Positions 8,669 to 18,577 of a stretch of 54,837 bases of DNA are shown in pieces. Under the pieces are notes generated by a model. It saw only the letters and a program-made list of their open reading frames with translations, did no database searches and had not been told where the DNA came from. Numbering within the stretch: the stretch's first letter is position 1; every line of letters begins with the position of its first letter. Where the stretch lies: NCBI RefSeq assembly GCF_017876115.1, contig NZ_JAGINO010000036.1, positions 1-54,837 on the forward strand, given 5' to 3'. Origin of the DNA: Azospirillum picis. GTDB lineage: Bacteria; Pseudomonadota; Alphaproteobacteria; Azospirillales; Azospirillaceae. The translations under genes and the position numbers were made by a program.

Positions 8669-9000
8669 GATTTGCTCGGCACCGCGTCGCCCTGTCCCAG
8701 CGACTTCTTGTGGGTCCAGACGAAATAGACGTTGCGGGCATAGATCACCAGACCCATCCCCTGCCCCAGCATGAAGACCGGATCGAAGCGGTAGAAGGCG
8801 TAGGCAAACAGCAGGGCGCCGCCGGCCAGCGAGAAATACCAGAAGACCTCCGGCACCACACTGCGGCGCGCCTTCTCGCTGGCGATCCACTGCAGCACGA
8901 AGCGCATGGTGAACATGAGCTGGGCGAAGAAGCCGATGCCGACCCAGACCAGGTCGGTGGTGCTTTGGCCCTGGAACCACGCTGCGGCGCGCTCAAGCAT
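8665..9000 (-). CDS. Lipid A biosynthesis N-terminal domain (LABN) membrane protein
   Basis: A 111-residue inner-membrane protein with three to four helices. The conserved core is FFAQLMFTMRFVLQWIASE followed by VPEVFWYFSLAGGALLFAY, the hallmark of the LAB_N domain, and it ends with the family-like NVYFVWTHKKS. Such proteins are normally found next to polyprenyl-phosphate glycosyltransferases and ArnT-like transferases, as here, and are thought to help lipid-linked sugar transfer or lipid flipping, though the mechanism is unsettled. The gene sits between the GT2 gene (36 bases away) and the ArnT-like gene (four-base overlap), so the three form an operon. Confidence 0.93.
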   Translation of the reverse strand: MLERAAAWFQGQSTTDLVWVGIGFFAQLMFTMRFVLQWIASEKARRSVVPEVFWYFSLAGGALLFAYAFYRFDPVFMLGQGMGLVIYARNVYFVWTHKKSLGQGDAVPSKS

Positions 9001-9036
9001 AGGATGATCCTGTCCCGTAGGGGTCGTGTGGTGCGG

Positions 9037-9798
9037 TCAGAGCCGTTCGGAAACCGGCGACATCTTGGTCCGCCGTTTCAGCCAGTAGACGCCGAGCAGA
9101 TCGACCACGCCGATCAGGCCGCGCCGCCAGTTGTTGTATTTGGACACGCCGCGTTCGCGCGGGCGATGGTTCACCGGCACATACGCCACCGGGTGGCCAT
9201 GGGCGCGGAAGAGCGCCGGCAGGAAGCGGTGCATCGCCCCGAAGAAGGGGAGGTCGAGGAAGGCGTCGCGCCGGAACAGCTTCAGGCCGCAGCCGCTGTC
9301 GGTGCAGCCGTCCTGAAGGAAGGACTGGCGGACGGCGTTGGCGACCTTCGATGCCCAGCGCTTGGACAGGCTGTCCTGCCGCTTGCGGCGAATGCCGCCG
9401 ACCAGGACCGGGGACCCGGCCCGGCCCGCGGAGACCAGCGCGAACAGCGCCGGGATGTCGGCCGGATCGTTCTGGCCGTCGCCGTCCAGCGTCACCACGA
9501 ACTCGCCGCGCGCCGCCTTGACCCCGCTGCGCACGGCCGCGCTCTGGCCGGAACGCCGGTCATGGCGCAGCAGGCGCAGGCGGCCGGCCGCCACCACGGG
9601 GGCAAGGCGCGCCTGGGTGTCGTCCTCGGACTCGTCGTCGACGAAGATGATCTCGTGGCCACCGACCGCCGCCAGCGCCCGCTCGATCTCCTCGAGCAGC
9701 GGCAGCACGTTCTCGGCCTCGTTGAAAACGGGGACAACGACCGACAGCCGCACCGGCTGGCCGCTCTCCGGATAGATGCTCACGGTTTGCCATCCCAT
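9037..9798 (-). CDS. Family 2 glycosyltransferase, ArnC/dolichol-phosphate mannosyltransferase-like
   Basis: Probably attaches a sugar from a nucleotide donor to undecaprenyl phosphate on the cytoplasmic side, making the donor for the ArnT-like enzyme downstream. The 253-residue product has the GT-A fold signatures LSVVVPVFNEAENV, EIIFVDDESED and the metal-binding TLDGDGQNDP. GCGLKLFRRDAF and HRPRERGVSKYNNWRRG are typical of the DPM1-like subgroup. Unlike longer ArnC/GtrB proteins it has no strong C-terminal membrane helix pair, so it may be peripheral. The ATG at 9798 has no good ribosome site; the GTG at 9783, with GGGA upstream, would give a product five residues shorter and may be the true start. 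Confidence 0.9.
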   Translation of the reverse strand: MGWQTVSIYPESGQPVRLSVVVPVFNEAENVLPLLEEIERALAAVGGHEIIFVDDESEDDTQARLAPVVAAGRLRLLRHDRRSGQSAAVRSGVKAARGEFVVTLDGDGQNDPADIPALFALVSAGRAGSPVLVGGIRRKRQDSLSKRWASKVANAVRQSFLQDGCTDSGCGLKLFRRDAFLDLPFFGAMHRFLPALFRAHGHPVAYVPVNHRPRERGVSKYNNWRRGLIGVVDLLGVYWLKRRTKMSPVSERL

Positions 9799-10017
9799 TC
9801 ACCAAACGGGCGGCAAATTACTCTCGCGGCGCGGCGAACGGTAGCGGAAAAGGATGGGACCGGAGCGGGGACTTTCCCCACCCCGGCGGCAGCCTCGCGG
9901 ACCACGCCGGCCGCGGGATGCACATCCCGCCGGAAGCGGACGGGCGGAGACTCCCGGTGGGCGCCGCGGCCCGGCCGGAACTCCCCGCCCGCCTGCCGGA
10001 CCGGGACGGTCCCGGAC

Positions 10018-11625
<1,608 letters not shown>

Positions 11626-12030
11626 GGACGGTCTCCGCCGATACTGTTTGGGACCAGAGGCGGCCGGTTTGACGGGCCGGCCGGACCCATTTCTGTTGGC
11701 AAAACGCATCACCCCCTGCCCGGGGTCCATCGCGTTTTTGAAAAGATCCGCAAGGCGGCATTTTTTAAAACAGCCGGCCCTTTGCAAACCCTCAACCAGA
11801 CGTGGCGATCCGCCGGTAGCGGCCGGCACAAAATCACGGCCCCGTGCAAAGTTATGCTGGCATTTTTGAGAAGAGTTTCCGATATTCGTCCATACTGAAA
11901 ACATCGCCCGCCAGCGTGAAGCCCGATGCAGCCGACGCACGCGCCCGCGTGGTCCCGCGTTGGAAAGCTGCGGTCCGGGTGGACATGCTGACGAATGACT
12001 GAAAATTCACTTTGGCAACCGAGCGACATA
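11626..12030. other. Divergent intergenic region, degP / HTH protein
   Basis: About 400 bases without a supported gene. It is less GC-rich than its surroundings, with A/T runs near 11735-11770 and 11860-11890 fit for promoters in both directions. The last 36 bases could be read in frame with the HTH gene, but the codons (ACT, AAT, TCA, CTT, ATA) are rare in this genome, so they are more likely leader. I checked for an ECF-type GGAAC element; only a poor match (GGAAAC, minus strand near 11880) is seen. Confidence 0.5.
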
Positions 12031-12882
12031 ATGAACTCAGAAACCGGGAGCGAACCGGAGTCTCCCAAGAAGCGTGGGCGCATTCCGCAGTCGGCATGGC
12101 CCCAAATTCTTGATCGTTACCGCAGCGGCGCGACGCTGTCGGCCATCGCGCGCGAGTTTGAATGCACGCCCAGCGCGATCTCCTACATCATCAAGAAGGC
12201 AGAGGCGGCAAGCGGCCAGGGTGAATTGAAAGTCGGCGACGCCGATGCCGCCGGTGACGCCGAGGCGGCCCCGGCCCCCGCTCCGGTAGCCGAGGCGGCC
12301 CACGAGGCGCCGGCACCGGAAAGCGCCCCCGCGGCGGACGCTCCCGCCGCGGCCCCGGCTTCGGGTTCGGGTTCGGCCGATGCCACCCGCCGCGAGGGAC
12401 GGCCCATCGGCCGCACCGCGCGCACGACACTGACCCGCGCGTCGCGGACGGAACCGGCGGCCGATGCCGCTCCGGCCGCCGAAACCCCCGCTCCCGCGGC
12501 GGCGCCGAGCGAAACCCTGCGCCTGAGCCGCCCGGAACCCGCCCCGGTTCCCGTCGCGACCCCGGCTCCCGCTCCCGCCGTCACCGCTGCGGCTCCGGCC
12601 GGCACGGACGCCGCGGCACCTCGCGCCGCCGGTCAGCCGACGCCGCCGGTGGATGCCGTGGAAGGTCGTCTGCGCGACACCGCCAAGGCCTGCATCTCCG
12701 CCTACCGCAATTGGCGCCAGCAGCCGAGCGAAGGCACGATCCAGTCCTTGTCCGATACCGTGCATGAGCTGCGCAAGGCTCTGGCGCGGGTCGAGATCGA
12801 CATGTCGGCCAGCCGGCGCGAGGAGCAGGCGATCCGCCCGATCCCGATCCCGGCACACCGCACATCGCGCCGGCCTAACTGA
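12031..12882 (+). CDS. Helix-turn-helix protein with long Ala/Pro linker, function unknown
   Basis: The 283-residue product has three parts. Residues 1-60 hold a resolvase-like helix-turn-helix, GATLSAIAREFECTPSAISY, preceded by a basic PKKRGRIPQSAW. Residues about 65-205 are a low-complexity Ala/Pro/Glu linker. The last 75 residues return to a helical sequence, EGRLRDTAKACISAYRNWR and DTVHELRKALARVEIDMS, which looks like an oligomerisation helix pair. A DNA-binding architectural or regulatory role is inferred; no ligand or receiver domain is visible. The start at 12031 is preferred over 11995 because the 12 extra codons are AT-rich and rare. A strong terminator follows, so it is a single-gene unit. 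Confidence 0.85.
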   Translation: MNSETGSEPESPKKRGRIPQSAWPQILDRYRSGATLSAIAREFECTPSAISYIIKKAEAASGQGELKVGDADAAGDAEAAPAPAPVAEAAHEAPAPESAPAADAPAAAPASGSGSADATRREGRPIGRTARTTLTRASRTEPAADAAPAAETPAPAAAPSETLRLSRPEPAPVPVATPAPAPAVTAAAPAGTDAAAPRAAGQPTPPVDAVEGRLRDTAKACISAYRNWRQQPSEGTIQSLSDTVHELRKALARVEIDMSASRREEQAIRPIPIPAHRTSRRPN

Positions 12883-12916
12883 CCGGGTTTCGAGCGTCCG
12901 CGAGCGACGTCGATTT

Positions 12917-12956
12917 GAAAAACCTCCGCCCCGCTCCCGGGGCGGAGGTTTTTTTT
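12917..12956 (+). terminator. Rho-independent terminator of the HTH gene
   Basis: A perfect 13-base-pair stem, AACCTCCGCCCCG at 12921-12933 with its complement at 12938-12950, closes a four-base loop and is followed by eight T residues in all. The A run before the stem would let it act in the other direction too. Confidence 0.93.
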
Positions 12957-13037
12957 GGACGTTCGAAGCTTAAGCCCAGCCGTTCACAAAAGGGCTTGAC
13001 GCCCCCCGGGCGAGCGGCTACTCCTCTGCGCCCCGGC

Positions 13038-13123
13038 GGAAGGGTGGCCGAGTGGTTAAAGGCAGCAGACTGTAAATCTGCCCGCGTACGCGTACGCTGG
13101 TTCGAATCCAGCCCCTTCCACCA
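13038..13123 (+). tRNA. tRNA-Tyr (anticodon GTA)
   Basis: All arms are visible. The acceptor GGAAGGG pairs with CCCTTCC, the D-arm is GCCGAGTGGTTAAAGGC, the anticodon loop has GTA at 13072-13074, a long class II variable arm with GCGTACGCGTACGC follows, and the T-arm is GCTGGTTCGAATCCAGC. The 3' CCA is encoded. The long variable arm agrees with bacterial tRNA-Tyr. Only this one tRNA is present; there is no tufB or other tRNA next to it and no integrase or attachment duplicate nearby. Confidence 0.98.
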
Positions 13124-13224
13124 TACCGGGTCCAATCGACGGGACCCGTCGCGCCGGCCGGCGATCAGGGCCGGTTGCCCCCCGATACAGACCATGCGGA
13201 ACGGTGCGCCGATCGGTCCGGCCG

Positions 13225-15111
13225 CTACAGCGGTGGCGGCTCCGACGGAGTGACCCTGGGAAAGCGCAGGATGAAGGCCGTTCCTGCACCGTCCGTGCTG
13301 TCGAGGCGCAGACGCCCGCGCAGGTTGCGTGTCACCAGCGTATAGACGATGCTGAGCCCCAGCCCGCTGCCGCCACGCTCCCGGCTGGTGGTGAAGAAGG
13401 GCTCGAAGACCCGCCCCTGCACATCGGCCGGAATGCCGCGGCCATCGTCGGCATAGACCAGCTCCACCTCGGCGCCCACCAGCGTGACGTCGATGTCGAG
13501 ATGCCCGCGCTCGCCCGGAGCGTAGCCGTGCAGGATCGAGTTGAGGACGAAGTTGGTCAGGATCTGACCCAGGGCACCGGGATAGCTGTCCAGCATCAAG
13601 CCTTCCGGACAGTGGACGGTAACGGCATGGCCGCTGCGGCGGATGCGCATGCCGATGCTGTGCAGCACCTCGTGGATGTAGTGGCCGAGGTCGAAAACGC
13701 GGCGTTCTTCGCTCGACTGGTCGACCGCGACTTGTTTGAAACTCTGGATCAGGCGGGTGGCCCGTTCGATGTTGAAAAGCATCAATTGCGTCGCCTCGTC
13801 GGCGACGTCGATGAAGTCGGCGAAGTCACCCCGCCGCAGGGCACCGTCCTGGTAGAGACGGCGCAGGGTGCGCGTCTTCTCGGCCAACAGCGAGGCACCC
13901 GTCAAGGCGATGCCGACCGGCGTGTTGATCTCGTGCGTCACCCCGGCAACCAGCGATCCCAGCGCGGCCATCTTCTCCGCCTGGATGAGCTGGACCTGCG
14001 CCTCCTTCAGGTCCTGAAGGGCCTGCTCGGCCTCCTCCTTGGCCGCGCGGACGGCTTCGGCGGCACGGACGCTTTCGGTGACGTCGGTATGGGAGCCGAC
14101 GATGCGGAACGGCCGGCCGTCGCCGCCGGGCACCGAGATGGAGCGGGTCTCCAGATACACCGTCCCGCCCGCCCGGTGGCGGAACCGCTGCAGCAGGCGG
14201 CTCTCGGTCCGGCGCCCCGCCGCCACCTCCTCCATCATGGCAAGCGCTTCGCTGCGGTCGTCGGGGTGGATCAGCGTCTCCCAGCGGCGCCGGCTGTTGT
14301 CCGCCTCCCCGTCGCCATAGCCCAGCAGCCCCCACCATTGCGGCGAGAACCACACCTCCCCGGTGCGCAGGTCCCACTGGGAGATGCCCTCGCGGGCCGC
14401 CCGGATCGCCAGCTCGAACAGTTCGCGGCTGGCGGCCAGTTCGCGCTCCGCCTGCTTGCGCTGGGTGATGTCGGTGTAGGTGGTGACGAACCCGCCGTCC
14501 GGCAGCGGCAGGGTCACCGTCTCGATGACGGCGCCGTCGGGCCGGACCCGCTCGTTGTAGAAGGGCCAGGAGGCCTTGCGGATGTAGTCGAGCCGTTGTG
14601 CCACCAGCTCTTCGACATCGCCGGCGCCGTAGCCGCCCTGCCGGGCGATGTGTCGGACCACCGCTTCATAAGGCTGGCCATGGCGCGGGAAAGCCGGGTC
14701 GATGGAAAGGAGCTCGAGCACGCGGCGGTTCCAGGCCACCAGCCGCAAGTCGCGGTCGAAGGCCATCACCCCCTGGCTGAGGCAGTCGAGGACGAGACTC
14801 GTCCTCGCCCAGGGGCCATCCGCTTCGGCCGCGGGCACGGATGCCGGGGCGGCCGGACACTCGACTGCCGTCAGCAGGCGTTCGTCGGCGGTTCCGTCGC
14901 CGAGAGCGAGCGTCAGTGCCGCCCGGCCGGACGGCTCCCAGGTCACCGGACCCCCGCGGCGCAGCGCGGCAAGCCCCGCTTCGCCGAGCGCCCCGATCAG
15001 CAGGCCGGCGAGAGTCGCATCGGCGGGAGAACCGAAGCTGGCGGAGAATGCCGCGTTGGCCCACACCAGACGGTCGTCGGCATCGAAGCGGGCGAATCCG
15101 GTAGCTCCCAT
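13225..15111 (-). CDS. Cytoplasmic multi-PAS sensor histidine kinase
   Basis: A 628-residue soluble kinase without membrane segments. A weak PAS-like domain (residues 1-85) is followed by a PAS_7-type domain (about 105-220, GVMAFDRDLRLVAWN) and a PAS_3-type domain (about 230-350, GISQWDLRTGEVWFSP), then a coiled coil. The phospho-acceptor His is at about 393 in AGVTHEINTPVGI. The ATPase domain has the N box (ILTNFVLNSILHGY), G1 (DDGRGIP) and G2 (GGSGLGLSIVYTLV). GGAGG lies 11 bases before the start. The THEINTP type of H box is common in kinases that respond to redox or energy via PAS. No response regulator is adjacent, so its partner is elsewhere. Confidence 0.93.
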   Translation of the reverse strand: MGATGFARFDADDRLVWANAAFSASFGSPADATLAGLLIGALGEAGLAALRRGGPVTWEPSGRAALTLALGDGTADERLLTAVECPAAPASVPAAEADGPWARTSLVLDCLSQGVMAFDRDLRLVAWNRRVLELLSIDPAFPRHGQPYEAVVRHIARQGGYGAGDVEELVAQRLDYIRKASWPFYNERVRPDGAVIETVTLPLPDGGFVTTYTDITQRKQAERELAASRELFELAIRAAREGISQWDLRTGEVWFSPQWWGLLGYGDGEADNSRRRWETLIHPDDRSEALAMMEEVAAGRRTESRLLQRFRHRAGGTVYLETRSISVPGGDGRPFRIVGSHTDVTESVRAAEAVRAAKEEAEQALQDLKEAQVQLIQAEKMAALGSLVAGVTHEINTPVGIALTGASLLAEKTRTLRRLYQDGALRRGDFADFIDVADEATQLMLFNIERATRLIQSFKQVAVDQSSEERRVFDLGHYIHEVLHSIGMRIRRSGHAVTVHCPEGLMLDSYPGALGQILTNFVLNSILHGYAPGERGHLDIDVTLVGAEVELVYADDGRGIPADVQGRVFEPFFTTSRERGGSGLGLSIVYTLVTRNLRGRLRLDSTDGAGTAFILRFPRVTPSEPPPL

Positions 15112-15368
15112 GCGCCTGGAGTCCTCCCGAGGATCGGGCCGGCGGGCGTGGATGGGAAACACCCGTATCCTCCGGCACCTTTGGCGACCTTCCGCCCCAT
15201 TCTTGTCTCTTGCCGTTTTCCGGGCAAGCGCCATTGCGCGGGGGTCCGGGCCGGTCCGTCGGCTCAAGCGCCCTCCAAGCACCCTTGAATTCGCCCGCCC
15301 GCACCGCCTAATCCTGCGCCGACGGCTTACCAAGCAGCCAAGGCATTGGCGGGAAAGGGACTTGCAGG

Positions 15369-15794
15369 ATGTCCGATGTCACGGCCTATGGGAGCCTGTT
15401 CCTGGTGGCGCTCGCAGCCGCAACGATTTTCCCGGCACAGTCGGAGATCCTGCTGGCCGGCCTGCACGCATCCGGGAATTACGACGACGCCATGCTGATC
15501 CTCGCGGCGACGGCCGGCAACGTCGCCGGTTCCACGGTCAATTGGGCGCTCGGCCGCTACCTGATGCATTTCCAGGACCGTCGCTGGTTCCCGGTGCCCC
15601 GCCGTCTGGTCGAGCGGGCGACCGGCTGGTACCAGCGCTTCGGCGTCTGGTCGCTGCTGCTGGCATGGGTGCCGGTGATCGGCGATCCGCTGACGCTCGT
15701 CGCCGGCATTCTGCGCGTCGATCTGCGCCTGTTCCTGCTGCTCGTGACGATCGGAAAGGCTGCACGGTACGTATTGCTGATCGTCGCCATTTAA
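15369..15794 (+). CDS. YqaA-family inner membrane protein (SNARE-associated/DedA-like)
   Basis: A 141-residue protein with three to four membrane segments. The signature GNYDDAMLILAATAGNVAGS and NWALGRY, followed by WVPVIGDPLTLVAGILRV, is that of the short YqaA branch of the DedA/VTT superfamily. Relatives are linked to membrane lipid scrambling and membrane integrity, but the function of YqaA itself is not established. AAAGGGA and CAGG lie upstream of the ATG. It is a stand-alone gene divergent from the histidine kinase and followed by an AT-rich spacer before ccoG. Confidence 0.85.
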   Translation: MSDVTAYGSLFLVALAAATIFPAQSEILLAGLHASGNYDDAMLILAATAGNVAGSTVNWALGRYLMHFQDRRWFPVPRRLVERATGWYQRFGVWSLLLAWVPVIGDPLTLVAGILRVDLRLFLLLVTIGKAARYVLLIVAI

Positions 15795-15957
15795 TACTGC
15801 TTGTTTTGAAAATAATATGTGTGCTTACGCAGGTGAAGGCAAAACAATTTTCTTGTCTGCGAACAGGAGGAGGCAGTAATAACCAGCCCGGTAGGCGCAC
15901 CCTTCGCACCCGCGAAAAGCCTTAGTAATTCGATGGCTTTTCAAAATACGGATGTTT

Positions 15958-15971
15958 TTGACCGAGGTCAA
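15958..15971. promoter_or_regulatory. FNR/FixK-type box upstream of ccoG
   Basis: TTGACCGAGGTCAA is a perfect palindrome of the TTGAC-N4-GTCAA form, close to the TTGAT-N4-ATCAA consensus. CcoG genes for cbb3 oxidase assembly are classically oxygen-controlled by FNR or FixK. If the site is a class II activator site centred at -41.5, transcription would begin near 16006, which argues for the translation start at 16037. Confidence 0.75.
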
Positions 15972-16036
15972 AGGCCGTGCTGTGCAGGTCGATTATGCTC
16001 CGCACCAATGTGGAACCGGAACCCAGGCGCATCGAC

Positions 16037-17512
16037 ATGCCAGACGGAAGCATCGTTCAGCCGGAAGCCGCCAAACCGGCCAAGCTCCAGCTTTTCGAAA
16101 CCCAGAAGAAGATCCATCCGAAGGCGGTCAAGGGCCTTTATCGCCGCCTGAAAACCATCACCTTTTCGGTTCTGCTGGCGCTGTTCTTCATCGCCCCCTG
16201 GATCCGGTGGGAACGCGGTCCCGATGCGCCGGCCCAGGCGGTGCTGTTCGATCTGACCACCCCGCGCTTCTTCCTGTTCTGGATCGAGATCTGGCCGCAG
16301 GAGATCTATTACCTCACCGGCATCCTGATCGTCGCAGCTCTGGGGCTGTTCCTGGCGACGGCCCTGGCCGGTCGCGTCTGGTGCGGTTTCGCCTGTCCCC
16401 ACACGGTGTGGACCGACCTGTTCGTCTGGATCGAGCGGACCTTCGAGGGCGACCGGGCGGAGCGCATCCGCCTCGACAAGCAGCCCTGGACCGCGCGCAA
16501 GATCCTGCGCAAGGCCGGCAAGCATGCCGGTTGGATGGCGCTCAGCCTCGTCACCGGCTTCGGCTTCCTGGCTTACTTCACCGATGCGCCCACCCTGCTG
16601 CGCGATCTGGTCACCTTCGAGGCCAGCTACGAAGCGGTGAGCTTCTTCGCCATCTTCGCCGGCATGACCTACATCATGGCCGGCTGGACCCGCGAGCAGA
16701 TGTGCATGTACATGTGCCCGTGGCCGCGCATCCAGAGCGCCATGCTCGACGAACATTCGCTGGTCGTCACCTATCAGGCCGACCGCGGCAACAACCGTGG
16801 CCCCAAGCGCAAGTCGCAGAGCTGGGACGAGCGCCGCGCCCAAGGGTTCGGCGACTGCATCGACTGCGGCCAGTGCGTTCAGGTCTGCCCGATGGGCATC
16901 GACGTGCGCACCGGCGAACAGGCCGACTGCATCAACTGCGGCCTGTGCGTCGACGCCTGCGACAGCATCATGATCCAGCAGGGCCTGCCGACCCGTCTCA
17001 TTGCCTTCGACTCGCTCGCGGCCCAGGACACCCGCGCCGCCGGCAGCACCTACAACTGGCGCCTGATCCGTCCGCGCGTGATCGTCTACGCCCTGCTGAT
17101 GCTGGTCATCGGCGGCGCCATGGCCTGGAGCTTCGCCCTGCGGCCCAGCCTGAACATCACGATCCTGCGCGACCGCGCCCCGCTGTTCGTGACGCTGTCG
17201 GATGGCTCGATCCGCAACGCCTACACCTTCAAGGTCGCCAACAAGACCCGGCAAAACCGCGCCTACACCCTCAGCGTCGACGGCATCGCCGGTGCCGAGA
17301 TCAAGGTGATCGGCGAGGCGGAGGATGAAGGCTCGGCCCACACCGCCGCCCTGTCGGCCGACGCGGACAGCGTGGCGACCTACCGCGTCTATGTGACCGC
17401 CCCCCGCTCCGCGGTAACGGCCGCCTCCCTGCCGCTGACCTTCCGGCTGGCCGATACGGCCAACGCCGACAAGGACAGCCGCGACAGCGTCTTCATGGGA
17501 CCGGCGAACTAA
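16037..17512 (+). CDS. ccoG: CcoG/FixG/RdxA, cbb3 oxidase maturation iron-sulphur membrane protein
   Basis: Membrane ferredoxin needed for copper reduction and cbb3-type cytochrome oxidase assembly. The 491-residue product has about five helices, the conserved WCGFACPHTVWTDLF and MCMYMCPWPRIQSAM segments, then two [4Fe-4S] motifs, CIDCGQCVQVCP and CINCGLCVDACD, near residues 273-315. A C-terminal Ig-like FixG_C domain (about 375-490) follows. In-frame alternatives start at 15995 or 15977; 16037 is chosen because an FNR box ends at 15971, so an mRNA from there would begin after 15995. The ccoNOQP and other fix genes are not adjacent, so it is separated from the oxidase operon. Confidence 0.94.
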   Translation: MPDGSIVQPEAAKPAKLQLFETQKKIHPKAVKGLYRRLKTITFSVLLALFFIAPWIRWERGPDAPAQAVLFDLTTPRFFLFWIEIWPQEIYYLTGILIVAALGLFLATALAGRVWCGFACPHTVWTDLFVWIERTFEGDRAERIRLDKQPWTARKILRKAGKHAGWMALSLVTGFGFLAYFTDAPTLLRDLVTFEASYEAVSFFAIFAGMTYIMAGWTREQMCMYMCPWPRIQSAMLDEHSLVVTYQADRGNNRGPKRKSQSWDERRAQGFGDCIDCGQCVQVCPMGIDVRTGEQADCINCGLCVDACDSIMIQQGLPTRLIAFDSLAAQDTRAAGSTYNWRLIRPRVIVYALLMLVIGGAMAWSFALRPSLNITILRDRAPLFVTLSDGSIRNAYTFKVANKTRQNRAYTLSVDGIAGAEIKVIGEAEDEGSAHTAALSADADSVATYRVYVTAPRSAVTAASLPLTFRLADTANADKDSRDSVFMGPAN

Positions 17513-17835
17513 GGGAAGGCCGTCGCGACAACCTCCGGGAGCCCCCGCCCGGACGGCCCGCTGGCTAGGGCAGTTCGGGGACGGGGCCGGGAGCCGGGCT
17601 TCCGTCGCCTTGCCGCCCGCCGCCTAGCCGCCGCCCTTCGCGGCCCTGGACGCAGACGGCCGCCGGTTCGGCCTACCGCCTTCCGCACCTGCACGCAAAG
17701 GGAGACCATCCGCATGGACAGTTTGCGGATGGGGACTTGCCACTCACCTGACTCCCGAACGAGGAACGGGCAGCCGGAAGGCCAAGCAGGACTTCCGCAC
17801 CCGCGCGCTCCAGCCGGTAGAGAGGTGAGCGAGCC
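17513..17835 (+). other. Long GC-rich leader/intergenic region with strong hairpins
   Basis: About 320 bases without a supported gene lie before the unknown gene at 17836. The 3' half shows a stem CATCCGCA (17708-17715) with TGCGGATG (17724-17731) around an eight-base loop. It is preceded by CACGCAAAGGGAGACC and followed by GGGCAGCCGG and a second stem GGAAG/CTTCC. The first part loosely resembles the start of a class I c-di-GMP riboswitch, but the second conserved strand (GACGCAAAGC) is missing. It could be a structured leader or an sRNA; the call is open. Confidence 0.35.
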
Positions 17836-18393
17836 ATGCTTTTCGATTTCGAACCGTCGGGCATCAACGACACCTATCTGCGCCTGACCCGCAACGGCCT
17901 GTCCTGCATCGTCGCGCCCGCCGGGGTGTGGAACGGGCTGCTGCGCGTCAACTACATCGTCGCCGGCGCTCCCGGCGGCAGCGAACCCCACATGGTCTTC
18001 CGCAGCCTGGACGTCGGATGGGACGACGGCCGCTTCTGCTGGAAAGGGCGCGCCGCCCCGGTGATGACCGGCTCGGCGATGGTCGACATCCTGCTGGACC
18101 GCGGCCTGGTCACCGAAGCGGAGGCCGAGCGGCTGCTCTTCGGCATCAACACCCCGGCCGCCGGCGCCTCGTCGGACGAAGCGCTGATGATCCGGGCGAT
18201 GCTCAGCGGCTGCAGCTTCACCCCGGTCTACGAAAATCAGCCCCTCGGCGGCCAGCCGCCGGTCGTCGTCGGCTTTGCCCTGCGCACCCTGTCCGATCCG
18301 GGGGCCTACATGCTGGAGGCGAAGGGCGGGATGCCGGTCCTCGACGGCGACGCGCGCGACGCGCTGCGGCGGCAGGTCGGCGCCGTCCTGTAG
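17836..18393 (+). CDS. Conserved-looking protein of unknown function
   Basis: The 185-residue soluble product starts MLFDFEPSGINDTYLRLTRN and has no signal peptide, membrane helix or motif that I recognise. Codon use is normal for the genome and GAGGTGAG lies upstream of the ATG, so it is very likely a real gene. Patches such as VAPAGVWNGLLRVNYIVAG and CWKGRAAPVMTGSAMV are hydrophobic and could be a beta-rich fold. It is preceded by a 320-base leader with hairpins and followed by a small DUF1127-like gene. Role unknown. Confidence 0.75.
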   Translation: MLFDFEPSGINDTYLRLTRNGLSCIVAPAGVWNGLLRVNYIVAGAPGGSEPHMVFRSLDVGWDDGRFCWKGRAAPVMTGSAMVDILLDRGLVTEAEAERLLFGINTPAAGASSDEALMIRAMLSGCSFTPVYENQPLGGQPPVVVGFALRTLSDPGAYMLEAKGGMPVLDGDARDALRRQVGAVL

Positions 18394-18577
18394 CGCGGCG
18401 CGCCCTCCTTCTTTGGTCGCAAACGGGCTGCAACGGAGCCCTATCCACGACCTATGGTATATAAATTAAACCTTCGGGCGATGGAAACTGTCACAGAGTA
18501 GGGACATTCTTATTGCACCCGCTCACAGGAGCAAAGACCACCGACTTCGATCTTCCGCGCGAGAGAGCCGCCCCGCC

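Noticed and set aside
11880..11990. ECF sigma (EcfG-like GGAAC) promoter for degP
   Set aside because: Only GGAAAC is found, with no CGTT-like -10 at the required spacing.
11995..12030. Upstream ATG of the HTH gene as true start
   Set aside because: The 12 added codons are rare and AT-rich, in contrast with the rest of the gene, and there is no ribosome site in front.
13038..13123. tRNA-Tyr as an integration site for a mobile element
   Set aside because: No integrase, no second copy of the tRNA 3' end and no change in composition were seen on either side.
17705..17800. c-di-GMP, TPP, cobalamin or glycine riboswitch
   Set aside because: Only short fragments match any of these; the key conserved strand of each is missing, so no named riboswitch is claimed.
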